A program made the translations under genes and the position numbers. This document shows positions 1 through 8,925 of a stretch of 63,263 nt of DNA, in pieces. Where the stretch lies: assembly GCA_002504405.1 (NCBI GenBank), contig DARO01000011.1, forward strand, positions 1 to 63,263, written 5' to 3'. Within the stretch, counting starts at the first letter, position 1. Each line of letters opens with the position of its first letter. This stretch comes from Methanomassiliicoccaceae archaeon UBA71 (GTDB lineage: Archaea; Thermoplasmatota; Thermoplasmata; Methanomassiliicoccales; Methanomethylophilaceae). The notes under the pieces are model-generated. The model saw only the letters and a program-made list of their open reading frames with translations. It was not told where the DNA came from and did no database searches.

Positions 1-37
1 GAAAGGCCGCTTCTTATCCCTTGTTCAGCACACCGAT

Positions 38-62
38 CGCGCAGGGCTTCAGCCCCTGCGCT
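38..62 (+). terminator. Hairpin at left edge, possible terminator
   Basis: GCGCAGGG and CCCTGCGC can form an 8-bp stem around a short loop. No gene end is visible to its left and the T-tract is weak, so its role is uncertain. It lies just before the open reading frame of the large surface protein. Confidence 0.35.
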
Positions 63-82
63 AAGTCTCAAAACTCCTCAGT

Positions 83-3000
83 ATGTGTCAAACTCAGGGT
101 GGTAATGATTGCAGTTTGGCGATGATATCATCGGATGAATCCGGTAAGGCTTCGTTGACAATAACCGATGGAAGCGACCCGTCTTCCAGGGGGACGTTCA
201 CAGTCGATGGCTTTACCAATTCTACAGTCAGCGTGTTCAGTATCGAACAGAACGGGTCCGTAACATTGGAGAACATCGATTTCGTGACCAACGGTAGTGC
301 CCTCTATCCCAATGGGAAGGCCTCCTCTGTTCTCGTGGATTCATGCACCGTGACCGCGGGGGTATACTGCGTCGGTACAAACAATAAAGTATCCGGAGAG
401 AACGATGTATCGATCACTCTCAGAGACTCCGTCCTCACGGGCAAGGACAGCACGTACGGAAACGGTTACGACAACTGCTCCGTGATGATCAACCTCGAGA
501 ACGCCGTGATGGAAATAGATGGATGCACCATAAACGGAGACAGGCAGTGCGTATTCGTAAGGTGCGGTACGGCTACGATCACGGACACCGAGATCAATTT
601 CAGCAATAAGGCATCCAGTCAAAACGACATAACAGCACGTTACCCTCAATCTTCAACTAGTTGGAGTAGCGGTGATGAGGCCGCATGCGCCGCGGTTGTC
701 GTCGGAGACTATGATTGCAATACCAGCTATGCCGGAACCGCCAAACTCACAATCTCTGGCGGCTCCATCAACGCCGAAGCCGGATATGCGATGTTCGTCT
801 GCAACGATGACAATACGAATTGCAACCTGACCGTCGGAAAGGACTCCGCCACCACCATCACCATCGGTAGCAACTCGATGGCGGTCACCAACCTCAAAGC
901 GACGTCCGAGATGTCCATCAAAGAGGGATCCATCGTCATCAGCGGTACACTCGATGTGGGCCAGGACGTCACCATAACGGCGTCCGGCAAGGTCAAGCTC
1001 GCGGACGGCACCACGCTTGAAGGGACAGGTGATCTCACAATAGAGACCCAGGGAACTGGAAGCGACGTAGTTATCTCGAATCTCAACATCCCCTCGGGCA
1101 TAACCCTCAACATCGACGGGGCGGTCACGGTCACAGGCGACTTGGAGATCGAAGGGTCCGTCTCCGTCGGCAGCACCGGAAGCATGTCCGTAGGATCCGG
1201 AGCCACGGTCTCGGGAACGGTCACCAACAACGGTACAGTCACAGTCGACCCCAACGCAACAACGAATGGGATGGAATTCTCAGAGGACAGCAACGGGAAT
1301 GCTGTGGTTTCCGGAGACGGTGACATACAGCTTGGCGAGAATGGAACCAAGGCGCTCCAACCCGGATTCAAGTACGAGGACATCGTGATAACGATCGGTT
1401 CCGATGATGATGAGACGAACGCCATTACCGGAACGTTCTCAGTGAACCAGGCACTGAACATCTATGTAAGCAACAGAACTCTCCACATCGGAGGGGAACC
1501 GAGTGAAGCAACCACCACCGGCGCCGGCGAAACGGTCATCACCGGCAGCATGTCGATCCTTGTTCCGGCACAGATCGACTCCGACATAATCTACCCCGCA
1601 GGCAGCAACTTGGAGATAGAGGGCGATGTAACGATCGCCGCCGGCGTCTCGGTGTCCATGCTCGGGAAGATCACCGGAAGCGGGAGCATCATCCTCAGTT
1701 CCGGATCCCTGCTGTACTACTCCGAGCTCCCGTCCACCATCTCCATAGAGAACAACGGGGGGACGGTCAAGAAGTACAACAACCTCGGACTGACCAATGT
1801 CCTGGATCAGGACCTCGATGTGCAGAGCGGCATGTACCTCACCCAGGACCTGGAAGTTCCCTACGGGTACACCATAACCGTCTACAAGGGAGGGATCCTG
1901 GACCTTAACGGGTACACCATAACCGTCTACGGGGATATCATCGTGATGAACGGGGGAATCATCACCTCCAACGTCGAATCCACCAGCGGCAACCAGATGG
2001 TCCTCGTGGAGAAGGGAACCATCTCCAACGAGGGTACCATCGGCATCGCCCAGCCCATCGACGTCGTGAACGGGAACAATGCGGATCAGAAAGTCACGAT
2101 CCAGAAGGTCAAGGGCGTCGCCATCGAGATGGTGAAGTCCGGACAGACATACAACATGAAGATCTCCGGAAACGTGACGAAGGTCAGCGGCCAGACCGGC
2201 TGCGCCCTCTCCGCGTACGATGTCGAGATCGGCAAGGACCTGACCGTCGGGGACAGCGTCACGCTCAACGTCACCGGCGTGACCGTCGCCAAGAACGTCA
2301 CCGTCACCGTCAGCAGCAACGGGGCCCTGAACATCACCGACGCCCTGACCCTCAGCAACGGCTCCGTCCTGGACGCCAACGGCAAGGTCAGCGGCAAGGT
2401 GCAGACCACCGCCGGCGAGATAAAGTCTGGCGATGACTTCTACACCAATGATACTGGCAATGCCAGTCCCAACAACGTGGCCTACGGCACGCCCTACTTC
2501 TCCTTCGACGGTCAGGAGGTCGGCTTCGAGGTCTCCGTCGGCAGGGTCACACTGACCAACGCCGACGGCGATGCCTACACCGTCCAGAGGCTGTACATCA
2601 CCGGCACCATCGACAAAATCAAGAACGCCGAAGACCCCATGGTCACCGTCTCCGGAACCGTCTTCGTGAAGGACAAGCTGGTCATCGAGAATGTGACAGT
2701 CGGCCCTGCCGAAGGAGGTACGGCGACCTTCGACGTCTCCGTCTCCGGAACCGTCCAGAAGAACAAGGATGGAACCTTCGAAGCCTCCTACATCGGCGCG
2801 AAATACTCCGTGGAGTCCGAGGACAAGACCTACGAGACCGTATACTATGCATCCTTCGACTCCGCATACGCGGCCGTCTCCGGAACCGAGGACGCTGTCA
2901 TCGAGATCTCCGGAACCTACACCATTTCCGGCAACTACGAGATCGGAAACGGCATGGCCGTGGACATCGTCGACGGCGGCAGCGCGAGCATAACCGTCGC

Positions 3001-5098
3001 CGAGTCCGCCAGGGTCGATGTCGCCGCCGAAGGAACCTTCGACGGCAACGCCTTCGAGAAGATCGAGGGAATCGTCTATGTCGTGGAGGGCATCGGATGC
3101 GAGCCCAGGGAAGGATCCTACGCCGTCTCCTCCGAGGACGACGACGGCAACATGACCTACTCCGGGTTCAAGGTCGCTCTGGATAACGCTGTCAGCGGCA
3201 ATGTCATAGAAGTGGTCGGAGATGCCACATACAGGGGATCACTGACCGTCACAGACGGGGTCACCGTCAACGTGAACGGGGTCGAACTGCGTATTACCGG
3301 CAACCTGACCATTCCCGAGAACTCCAAGCTCGTCCTGAAGGGTGACGCCGAGCTCATCGCAGGAACCGCCGACAAGGAGAGCACAATCAGCGTCTACGGA
3401 CTGCTAGACGCCACCGATGGAACCGTCACCAACGAGACCGATGCCTCCGTCAACCTGTATTCCACGGGAACGACCGAAGCAGGCGTCAACGGAGTCAACA
3501 TCGGATCCGCATCTTCGATAAACGAAAGTCCTGACGTCGGTGGAACCCTGACCATCAACGCCGCCTACTATGACGATGGCGAGAGGGTCTACACCTCCGT
3601 CGCCAAGGCGATCGCCTACTGCGAGAACAACAGCGGGTACCCCATATCCATAACCGTCACCGGCATAGTCACCGAGAAGGACGCCATCACCAGCAACGAC
3701 ATCGACATAGTCATCGCCAACGGGGCCAAGGTCACCCTCGGCGACGTCACCCTCGTGAAGGCCAGCATCTATTCTGCTGCCTCCGAAGAAGAAGCTGATC
3801 AGGGAGTCTACACCGCCAACGTTTCCGGACTCACCGGGACTGGCGATGTCGCCGTGCTCAGCACCGTGTCCGTCACCGAGACCACCGCCAAGATCGAGAA
3901 CAAGGTCACCGTCAACGCCCAGGGCGCCGACGTCTGCGAGACCACCATCGACAAGGTCGCAGGCAAGTCCACCGCAGTTACCGCAGGCAAGATCGTGTTC
4001 GTCGGAACCTCGATCGCCACCTCCGACTCCGTCACCGCACCCGTCAAGCTGTCCGTCTCCTCCGGAGCCGAGCTGGTCATCTACAATGCGACCGATGGTG
4101 TAGACATCGACGCCGAGATCGACAACGAGGGCACCGTCACCCTGAAGGGAGAGGTATACTTTGATGCGAAGATCGGCGGTAACGTCATCATCGCCGACGA
4201 AGCCGATGTCACTTCGGAACTTCTGTGGATCACAGGAACCCTGACCGTCTCCGACACCGAGGACAAGGAGGGCGCCCTGAGTGTAGTCATGCTCATCGTC
4301 GGCGACGTACCGACCTCCCTCGGCTCCGCCGGTACCGTGGTCGGGAAGGTCACCTTGGTGGATACTGAGACACCAGAACCTACTGCACGTAACGGTCCCG
4401 CAAACGATGGCACCACAATCTACGGAGCCGCTTTCATTTTCGACGGATCCTCCGTCTCCGATGCCGAGTTCATCTACGAGAACGAGCCTGCAAAGAGCAC
4501 CTCCTACACCATCAACGGCATCCCCTATGCCACCGTGTACGGAGGCGTCGATATCTACGCGATCAATTTCTTCGTAGCGATGATGGAGGATCTCGTCACA
4601 TTCGAAGATGATGCCGCTCTCGATGATGTCGAATGGTACTCCGGTGAGACCCTTGTGGAAATGGGCACCACCGTGGGCACCTACGCCGCCGTATCCGCCG
4701 AGATCGACTACGCCCTCGTGGACGTGAAGGTCTCCGTCATGCCCAGGATCACCCTGTCCATCGACGGAGTGGTGTACGCGGCTACCGAGGACAACCTCAA
4801 GTCCCTGTCCATCGGCACCCACACCGTCTCCGTGACCCCCTACCCCGGGTACTCCGGAGACATCACCGTGACCTTCGACGGCAAGACCGTCACCGACGGG
4901 AAGATCGTCATCACCGCCGACATGATCGGCGAGAAGGCGCCTCTCCTGTCCGTCACAGGGAACATAGTCGTGGACAGCGGAACCGTCACCTCCTCCGGGG
5001 TCGACGGCCTCGGCCTCACCGACTACCTCCTGATCATCCTCGTGGTGCTGATCGCCATAATGGCCATCATAGTCGCCCTCAGGCTGACCAGGTCCTGA
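83..5098 (+). CDS. Giant beta-helix surface protein (adhesin-like), C-terminal membrane anchor
   Basis: About 1670 residues, rich in Thr, Ser, Val, Gly and Asn. Short repeated strands with turns such as TVTG, NGTVT and SGSVSVGS are typical of right-handed beta-helix (pectate-lyase-like) adhesins. The C-terminus is a single hydrophobic helix (YLLIILVVLIAIMAIIVAL) followed by RLTRS, so the protein is probably anchored in the membrane with its bulk outside the cell. There are few cysteines after residue 300. No signal peptide follows the first ATG, and an in-frame TAA lies at 62-64. The true N-terminus is therefore upstream in another frame, lost, or the gene is 5'-truncated. Substrate or partner cannot be read from sequence. 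The surface-protein assignment is solid; binding function is inference. Confidence 0.8.
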   Translation: MCQTQGGNDCSLAMISSDESGKASLTITDGSDPSSRGTFTVDGFTNSTVSVFSIEQNGSVTLENIDFVTNGSALYPNGKASSVLVDSCTVTAGVYCVGTNNKVSGENDVSITLRDSVLTGKDSTYGNGYDNCSVMINLENAVMEIDGCTINGDRQCVFVRCGTATITDTEINFSNKASSQNDITARYPQSSTSWSSGDEAACAAVVVGDYDCNTSYAGTAKLTISGGSINAEAGYAMFVCNDDNTNCNLTVGKDSATTITIGSNSMAVTNLKATSEMSIKEGSIVISGTLDVGQDVTITASGKVKLADGTTLEGTGDLTIETQGTGSDVVISNLNIPSGITLNIDGAVTVTGDLEIEGSVSVGSTGSMSVGSGATVSGTVTNNGTVTVDPNATTNGMEFSEDSNGNAVVSGDGDIQLGENGTKALQPGFKYEDIVITIGSDDDETNAITGTFSVNQALNIYVSNRTLHIGGEPSEATTTGAGETVITGSMSILVPAQIDSDIIYPAGSNLEIEGDVTIAAGVSVSMLGKITGSGSIILSSGSLLYYSELPSTISIENNGGTVKKYNNLGLTNVLDQDLDVQSGMYLTQDLEVPYGYTITVYKGGILDLNGYTITVYGDIIVMNGGIITSNVESTSGNQMVLVEKGTISNEGTIGIAQPIDVVNGNNADQKVTIQKVKGVAIEMVKSGQTYNMKISGNVTKVSGQTGCALSAYDVEIGKDLTVGDSVTLNVTGVTVAKNVTVTVSSNGALNITDALTLSNGSVLDANGKVSGKVQTTAGEIKSGDDFYTNDTGNASPNNVAYGTPYFSFDGQEVGFEVSVGRVTLTNADGDAYTVQRLYITGTIDKIKNAEDPMVTVSGTVFVKDKLVIENVTVGPAEGGTATFDVSVSGTVQKNKDGTFEASYIGAKYSVESEDKTYETVYYASFDSAYAAVSGTEDAVIEISGTYTISGNYEIGNGMAVDIVDGGSASITVAESARVDVAAEGTFDGNAFEKIEGIVYVVEGIGCEPREGSYAVSSEDDDGNMTYSGFKVALDNAVSGNVIEVVGDATYRGSLTVTDGVTVNVNGVELRITGNLTIPENSKLVLKGDAELIAGTADKESTISVYGLLDATDGTVTNETDASVNLYSTGTTEAGVNGVNIGSASSINESPDVGGTLTINAAYYDDGERVYTSVAKAIAYCENNSGYPISITVTGIVTEKDAITSNDIDIVIANGAKVTLGDVTLVKASIYSAASEEEADQGVYTANVSGLTGTGDVAVLSTVSVTETTAKIENKVTVNAQGADVCETTIDKVAGKSTAVTAGKIVFVGTSIATSDSVTAPVKLSVSSGAELVIYNATDGVDIDAEIDNEGTVTLKGEVYFDAKIGGNVIIADEADVTSELLWITGTLTVSDTEDKEGALSVVMLIVGDVPTSLGSAGTVVGKVTLVDTETPEPTARNGPANDGTTIYGAAFIFDGSSVSDAEFIYENEPAKSTSYTINGIPYATVYGGVDIYAINFFVAMMEDLVTFEDDAALDDVEWYSGETLVEMGTTVGTYAAVSAEIDYALVDVKVSVMPRITLSIDGVVYAATEDNLKSLSIGTHTVSVTPYPGYSGDITVTFDGKTVTDGKIVITADMIGEKAPLLSVTGNIVVDSGTVTSSGVDGLGLTDYLLIILVVLIAIMAIIVALRLTRS

Positions 5099-5145
5099 TG
5101 ACTTGAGGACTCACGGAGCCGCACCGACAACCTGAACAGCAAAAC

Positions 5146-5176
5146 CCCCGGGACGGGCGTCCCGGGGCCCCTTTCT
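5146..5176 (+). terminator. Terminator after the surface protein
   Basis: CCCCGGGAC and GTCCCGGGG form a perfect 9-bp stem with a GGGC loop, followed by a pyrimidine run CCCCTTTCTT. It lies 48 bases after the stop of the giant surface protein and before the promoter of the next gene. Confidence 0.6.
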
Positions 5177-5206
5177 TAATACTTGTATTCTCATAGGGTG
5201 AATCAG

Positions 5207-5512
5207 ATGGCATACAGGACTTCCAAGGATATCGTGCGGGACCCGGCGACAGTCTTCGAGGAGAGGAACATGGTTACCATAATCCTCTACATCAGAAGGA
5301 ACGGCCCATGCAGGAGGACCCAGCTCTACGAGCAGACCTCCAGGAACCCGAGGATGCCCGACAAGATCGCCCTCCTCGAGGAGGCCGGACTCATCGACGC
5401 CGGGAAGCATCTTCTGACCCTCACACCCGCCGGCGAGCAGGTCGCCGACCTCCTGATCGAGATCTCGGGGATCATATCCGGCGACCGCCCTCCGGACGCC
5501 CCCGGCCTGTGA
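5207..5512 (+). CDS. Small winged-helix DNA-binding protein
   Basis: About 101 residues. The central part (CRRTQLYEQTSRNPRMPDKIALLEEAGLI) followed by LLTLTPAGEQVADLL has the layout of an archaeal winged helix: recognition helix, then a Thr-Pro-x-Gly turn before the last helix. It probably acts as a transcription regulator with one HTH per chain. The ATG at 5207 is preferred over the TTG at 5183 because AGGGTGA just upstream can serve as a ribosome-binding site. It stands alone between a terminator and the hisD promoter. Target genes are unknown. Confidence 0.6.
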   Translation: MAYRTSKDIVRDPATVFEERNMVTIILYIRRNGPCRRTQLYEQTSRNPRMPDKIALLEEAGLIDAGKHLLTLTPAGEQVADLLIEISGIISGDRPPDAPGL

Positions 5513-5564
5513 CGCCTGCCCTTCTATATAGGCGCACGGAGGCGTACGTCGCCTACGGACAAAT

Positions 5565-5573
5565 CATATAAAT
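5565..5573 (+). promoter_or_regulatory. TATA box of hisD operon
   Basis: CATATAAAT lies 25-33 bases before the hisD ATG, the archaeal TATA distance expected for a nearly leaderless transcript. A short palindrome GGCG-TACGT-CGCC at 5541-5553 sits just upstream and could be an operator (inference). Confidence 0.5.
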
Positions 5574-5597
5574 CCGACGCTGGACGATACGGGGCTC

Positions 5598-6854
5598 ATG
5601 TGGAAGCAGGTAACCGAAGACTTCTGGAAGGAGAACCGCGAATCCAAGGTCGGGCAGGTGGAGGACACCGTCCGCGGGATCGTGGACATGGTGGCCGAGA
5701 AGGGCGATGCTGCCCTCATCGAGCTGGCCAAGAAGTTCGACCATGTGGACCTGGACACCGTCGTCGTCTCCAGAGAGGAGATCGAGGAGGCATACGAGAA
5801 GGTCTCCCCCGAGCTCGTGGAGGAGCTGGAGAATGCGGCGTACAACATCCAGAGGTTCCATGAGATGCAGATGCCCCCCGGCATGTGGCTGAGGGAGGTC
5901 GAGCCCGGTGTCACCCTCGGCGTCAAGTCGACGCCTCTGGAGAAGGTCGGATGCTACATACCCGGAGGGAGGGCGTCCTATCCGAGCACCGTGCTCATGA
6001 CAGTCATCCCCGCGAGGGTCGCAGGCGTGGACGAGGTGGTGGTGTGCACCCCCGCGCCGGTCAACCCTCTGACACTGGTCGCGGCCGACATCGCTGGCGC
6101 CGACGAGATATACAAGTCCGGAGGCGCCCAGGCCGTCGCCGCCATGGCCCTCGGGACAGAGAGCATCGAGCCCGTGCAGAAGATCGTGGGCCCCGGGAAC
6201 GTGTTCGTCACCGGCGCAAAGATGATGCTCAGGAACAAGGTGGAGATAGACTTCCCCGCGGGTCCGTCGGAGGCCGGCATACTCGCCGACTCCTCCGCCG
6301 TACCGGAGTTCCTCGCCGCCGACCTGCTGGCTCAGGCCGAGCACGACCCGTCCTCCGCGAGCATCCTCGTCACGGACGACCCGGACCTCCCGGACAGGAC
6401 GTGGAAGGTCATGGAGGCCATGATCGCAAAGGCCCCGAGGCGGGAGATCATCGAGAAGGCCCTGGAGAACTCAGGTTACATCGTGGCCGAGGACATGGAT
6501 CTGGCGATCGAGGTCATGAACGGGATCGCCCCCGAGCACCTGTCCATACAGGTCAGGGACCCGCTGGACGCCCTCGGCAAGGTCAGGAACGCCGGATCCA
6601 TCTTCGTGGGCCCGTACACCCCCATAGCCGCGGGAGACTACGCCTCCGGCACCAACCACGTGCTGCCCACCGCCGGCCACGCCATGACATGCTCCGGGCT
6701 CAACGTCGCCCACTTCATGAAGACGTCCACCGTCCAGTACCTCTCCAGGGAGGGACTGGCGTCGCTGGCCGCGACCATCGAGACCCTCTCCACGGCCGAG
6801 GGTCTGCACGCGCACTGCGAGTCCGTGAGGGTCAGGAAGCCTACGGGGGAGTGA
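5598..6854 (+). CDS. hisD: Histidinol dehydrogenase
   Basis: 418 residues, the usual length for HisD, which oxidises L-histidinol to histidine in two NAD+-dependent steps (last step of histidine synthesis, cytoplasmic). Family residues are all visible: zinc ligands Gln246 and His249 in AQAEHD, Asp347 in GDYASGTNH, and a C-terminal His (His406 in LHAHCESV); the catalytic pair is Glu313-His314 in APEHL. The conserved core PGGRASYPS, VGPGN and FPAGPSE is present. No other histidine gene is adjacent. Instead it is separated by one base from ppk1, so it is probably the first gene of a hisD-ppk1-ppx operon. Assignment is firm; the operon partnership is unusual. Confidence 0.96.
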   Translation: MWKQVTEDFWKENRESKVGQVEDTVRGIVDMVAEKGDAALIELAKKFDHVDLDTVVVSREEIEEAYEKVSPELVEELENAAYNIQRFHEMQMPPGMWLREVEPGVTLGVKSTPLEKVGCYIPGGRASYPSTVLMTVIPARVAGVDEVVVCTPAPVNPLTLVAADIAGADEIYKSGGAQAVAAMALGTESIEPVQKIVGPGNVFVTGAKMMLRNKVEIDFPAGPSEAGILADSSAVPEFLAADLLAQAEHDPSSASILVTDDPDLPDRTWKVMEAMIAKAPRREIIEKALENSGYIVAEDMDLAIEVMNGIAPEHLSIQVRDPLDALGKVRNAGSIFVGPYTPIAAGDYASGTNHVLPTAGHAMTCSGLNVAHFMKTSTVQYLSREGLASLAATIETLSTAEGLHAHCESVRVRKPTGE

Positions 6855-6855
6855 C

Positions 6856-8925
6856 ATGACCGACGCCCCCTCCGGCCCAGACCTCTACGACGAGAGGTAC
6901 TACATCAACAGGGAGCTCTCATGGCTGGAGTTCAACAGGCGCTGCCTGGCCGAGGCCATGGACGACACCAACCCGCTGCTGGAGAGGGTGAAGTTCCTCG
7001 CCATCTGCTACGGCAACATGGACGAGTTCTTCATGATCCGCGTGCCCGGCATCATGTCCAAGACCCCGATACCGGGCCCGGACTACCTGTCGGTGAACTT
7101 CAACTGCCTCATGGAGCAGATCTCGGCCACCGTCCAGGACCTCGTCCAGCAGTACGGCGTGTGCTGGAGGGAGCTCAAGTCCCTCCTGGCCGAGAAGGGG
7201 ATAAGAATCCACAGGGTCTCGGAGCTGAACCCGGACCAGCAGGCCTGGGTCGCGGGGTTCTACAGGGAGAGGGTCCACCCCCTCCTGACCCCCCTGGCTC
7301 TGGACGTGTCCCACCCGTTCCCGTTCATTTCCAACAACTCGCTGAACATCGCCGTCAGGCTCTACGACAGGAACCACGACGAGCTCTACGCCAGGGTGAA
7401 GGTCCCCGTGGGGACCCTCCCCCGCTTCGTGGAGGTTCCCTCGTCGTCCGGGCTGGAGTTCGTGATGGTCGAGGACATCATCGAGACGCACATACAGGCC
7501 CTGTTTCCCGGGCTCGAGGTGGACGGCGCCTACATGTTCAGGGTCACCCGCAACGCCGACGTCAAGGTCACCATCGACGAAGCCTGCGACTTCATGACCG
7601 CGGTCGAGGAGTCCCTGGAGGACAGGGACATCGGGTTCCCGGTGAGGATGGTCGCCGAGGCGTCCATGCCCACGCAGATGGTCAAGCTGTTCACCAGGAA
7701 CCTCAACCTGGACCCGGTGCAGGTGCACAGGACGGACGCCATAGAGTTGGTCGACCTATGGCAGCTCGTCGGCCTCGACTTCCCCAAGCTGAAGGACAAG
7801 CCCTTCGACCCCTACACGCCGCCGGAGCTGGCCGAGGGTTCGGACATATTCGACGCCATCAGGTCCAGGGACTGGATCCTCTTCCACCCCTACGAGTCAT
7901 TCTCGACCATAGTCAGGTTCGTCTCCACCGCCGCGGAGGACCCCAACGTCCAGAGCATAAAGATCTGCCTTTACAGGATCGGGAAGGACCCGTCCATCAT
8001 GAAGGCCCTCATGAAGGCCAGGGAGAGGGGCAAGACCGTCTCCGTTCTGATGGAGCTGCGCGCCAAGTTCGACGAGAGCAACAACATCCTCTGGGCCAGG
8101 GAGCTGGAGAAGATCGGCGTCCACGTGGTGTACGGCCCGGTGGACCTGAAGGTCCACTCGAAGCTCCTTCAGGTGGTCCGCCTCGAGGGGAGCCGCCTGG
8201 TCAGGTACACGCACCTGAGCTCCGGCAACTACAACTCCTCCACCGCCAAGCAGTACGGGGACATATCGTTCCTCACCGCCAACCCCGAGATAGGGGAGGA
8301 CGTTGGGGAGCTGTTCAACGCCCTCACCGGGTACTTCGGCCCGAGGATGTACAACCACCTGCTCGTCGCCCCCCTGACCCTCAAGAGCTCGCTGATATCC
8401 AAGATCGAGAGGGAGATCGAGGTGCACAGGATGTCCGGGAACGGGTACATCGCCATGAAGGCCAACGGCCTCATCGACTCCGACATCATCGCCGCGCTGT
8501 ACAAGGCGTCCATCGCCGGCGTCAGGGTGGACCTGAACATCAGGGGGCTGTGCTGCCTCCGCCCGGGGATCCCCGGCGTCTCTGAGAACATCAGGGTCAC
8601 CAGCATCGTGGACAGGTTCCTGGAGCACTCCAGGATCTACTACTTCGAGAACGGCGGCCGGCCGGAGATGTACATGGGGTCCTCGGACATGATGCCCAGG
8701 AACCTCCTGGCGAGGGTCGAGGTCCTCTTCCCGGTGCTGGACAGGGACATGCTCGTCCAGATAAGGGACAGCATCCTGAGGGTCCACCTTTCAGACAACG
8801 TGAAGTCCAGGGAGCTCCAGCCCGACGGGACCTACCGCCTTGTCGAGAGGGAGGAGGGCGAGAAGAAGCTGCGCTCCCAGAAGTGGTTCATCGAGCACAG
8901 GGGAGTATGGCATGGCCCCCAGTGA
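6856..8925 (+). CDS. ppk1: Polyphosphate kinase 1
   Basis: 689 residues, matching the family. Ppk1 reversibly transfers the gamma-phosphate of ATP to a growing polyphosphate chain. The N-terminal domain (RELSWLEFNRRCLAEA) and the two phospholipase-D-like C-terminal domains are recognisable. The autophosphorylated histidine is His434 in KVHSKLL, close to E. coli His435, and RYTHLSSGNYNSSTA follows as in the family. One base separates its ATG from the hisD stop, and its last 14 bases overlap the ppx gene, so the kinase and phosphatase should be made from one message and translationally coupled. Confidence 0.96.
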   Translation: MTDAPSGPDLYDERYYINRELSWLEFNRRCLAEAMDDTNPLLERVKFLAICYGNMDEFFMIRVPGIMSKTPIPGPDYLSVNFNCLMEQISATVQDLVQQYGVCWRELKSLLAEKGIRIHRVSELNPDQQAWVAGFYRERVHPLLTPLALDVSHPFPFISNNSLNIAVRLYDRNHDELYARVKVPVGTLPRFVEVPSSSGLEFVMVEDIIETHIQALFPGLEVDGAYMFRVTRNADVKVTIDEACDFMTAVEESLEDRDIGFPVRMVAEASMPTQMVKLFTRNLNLDPVQVHRTDAIELVDLWQLVGLDFPKLKDKPFDPYTPPELAEGSDIFDAIRSRDWILFHPYESFSTIVRFVSTAAEDPNVQSIKICLYRIGKDPSIMKALMKARERGKTVSVLMELRAKFDESNNILWARELEKIGVHVVYGPVDLKVHSKLLQVVRLEGSRLVRYTHLSSGNYNSSTAKQYGDISFLTANPEIGEDVGELFNALTGYFGPRMYNHLLVAPLTLKSSLISKIEREIEVHRMSGNGYIAMKANGLIDSDIIAALYKASIAGVRVDLNIRGLCCLRPGIPGVSENIRVTSIVDRFLEHSRIYYFENGGRPEMYMGSSDMMPRNLLARVEVLFPVLDRDMLVQIRDSILRVHLSDNVKSRELQPDGTYRLVEREEGEKKLRSQKWFIEHRGVWHGPQ

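Noticed and set aside
3404..4822. Long minus-strand open frame inside the giant surface-protein gene
   Set aside because: It is a Gly/Asp/Val-rich shadow of a GC-rich repetitive gene; no domain, promoter or start signal.
5598..6854. hisD as part of a histidine operon
   Set aside because: No other his gene is present on either side in the window.
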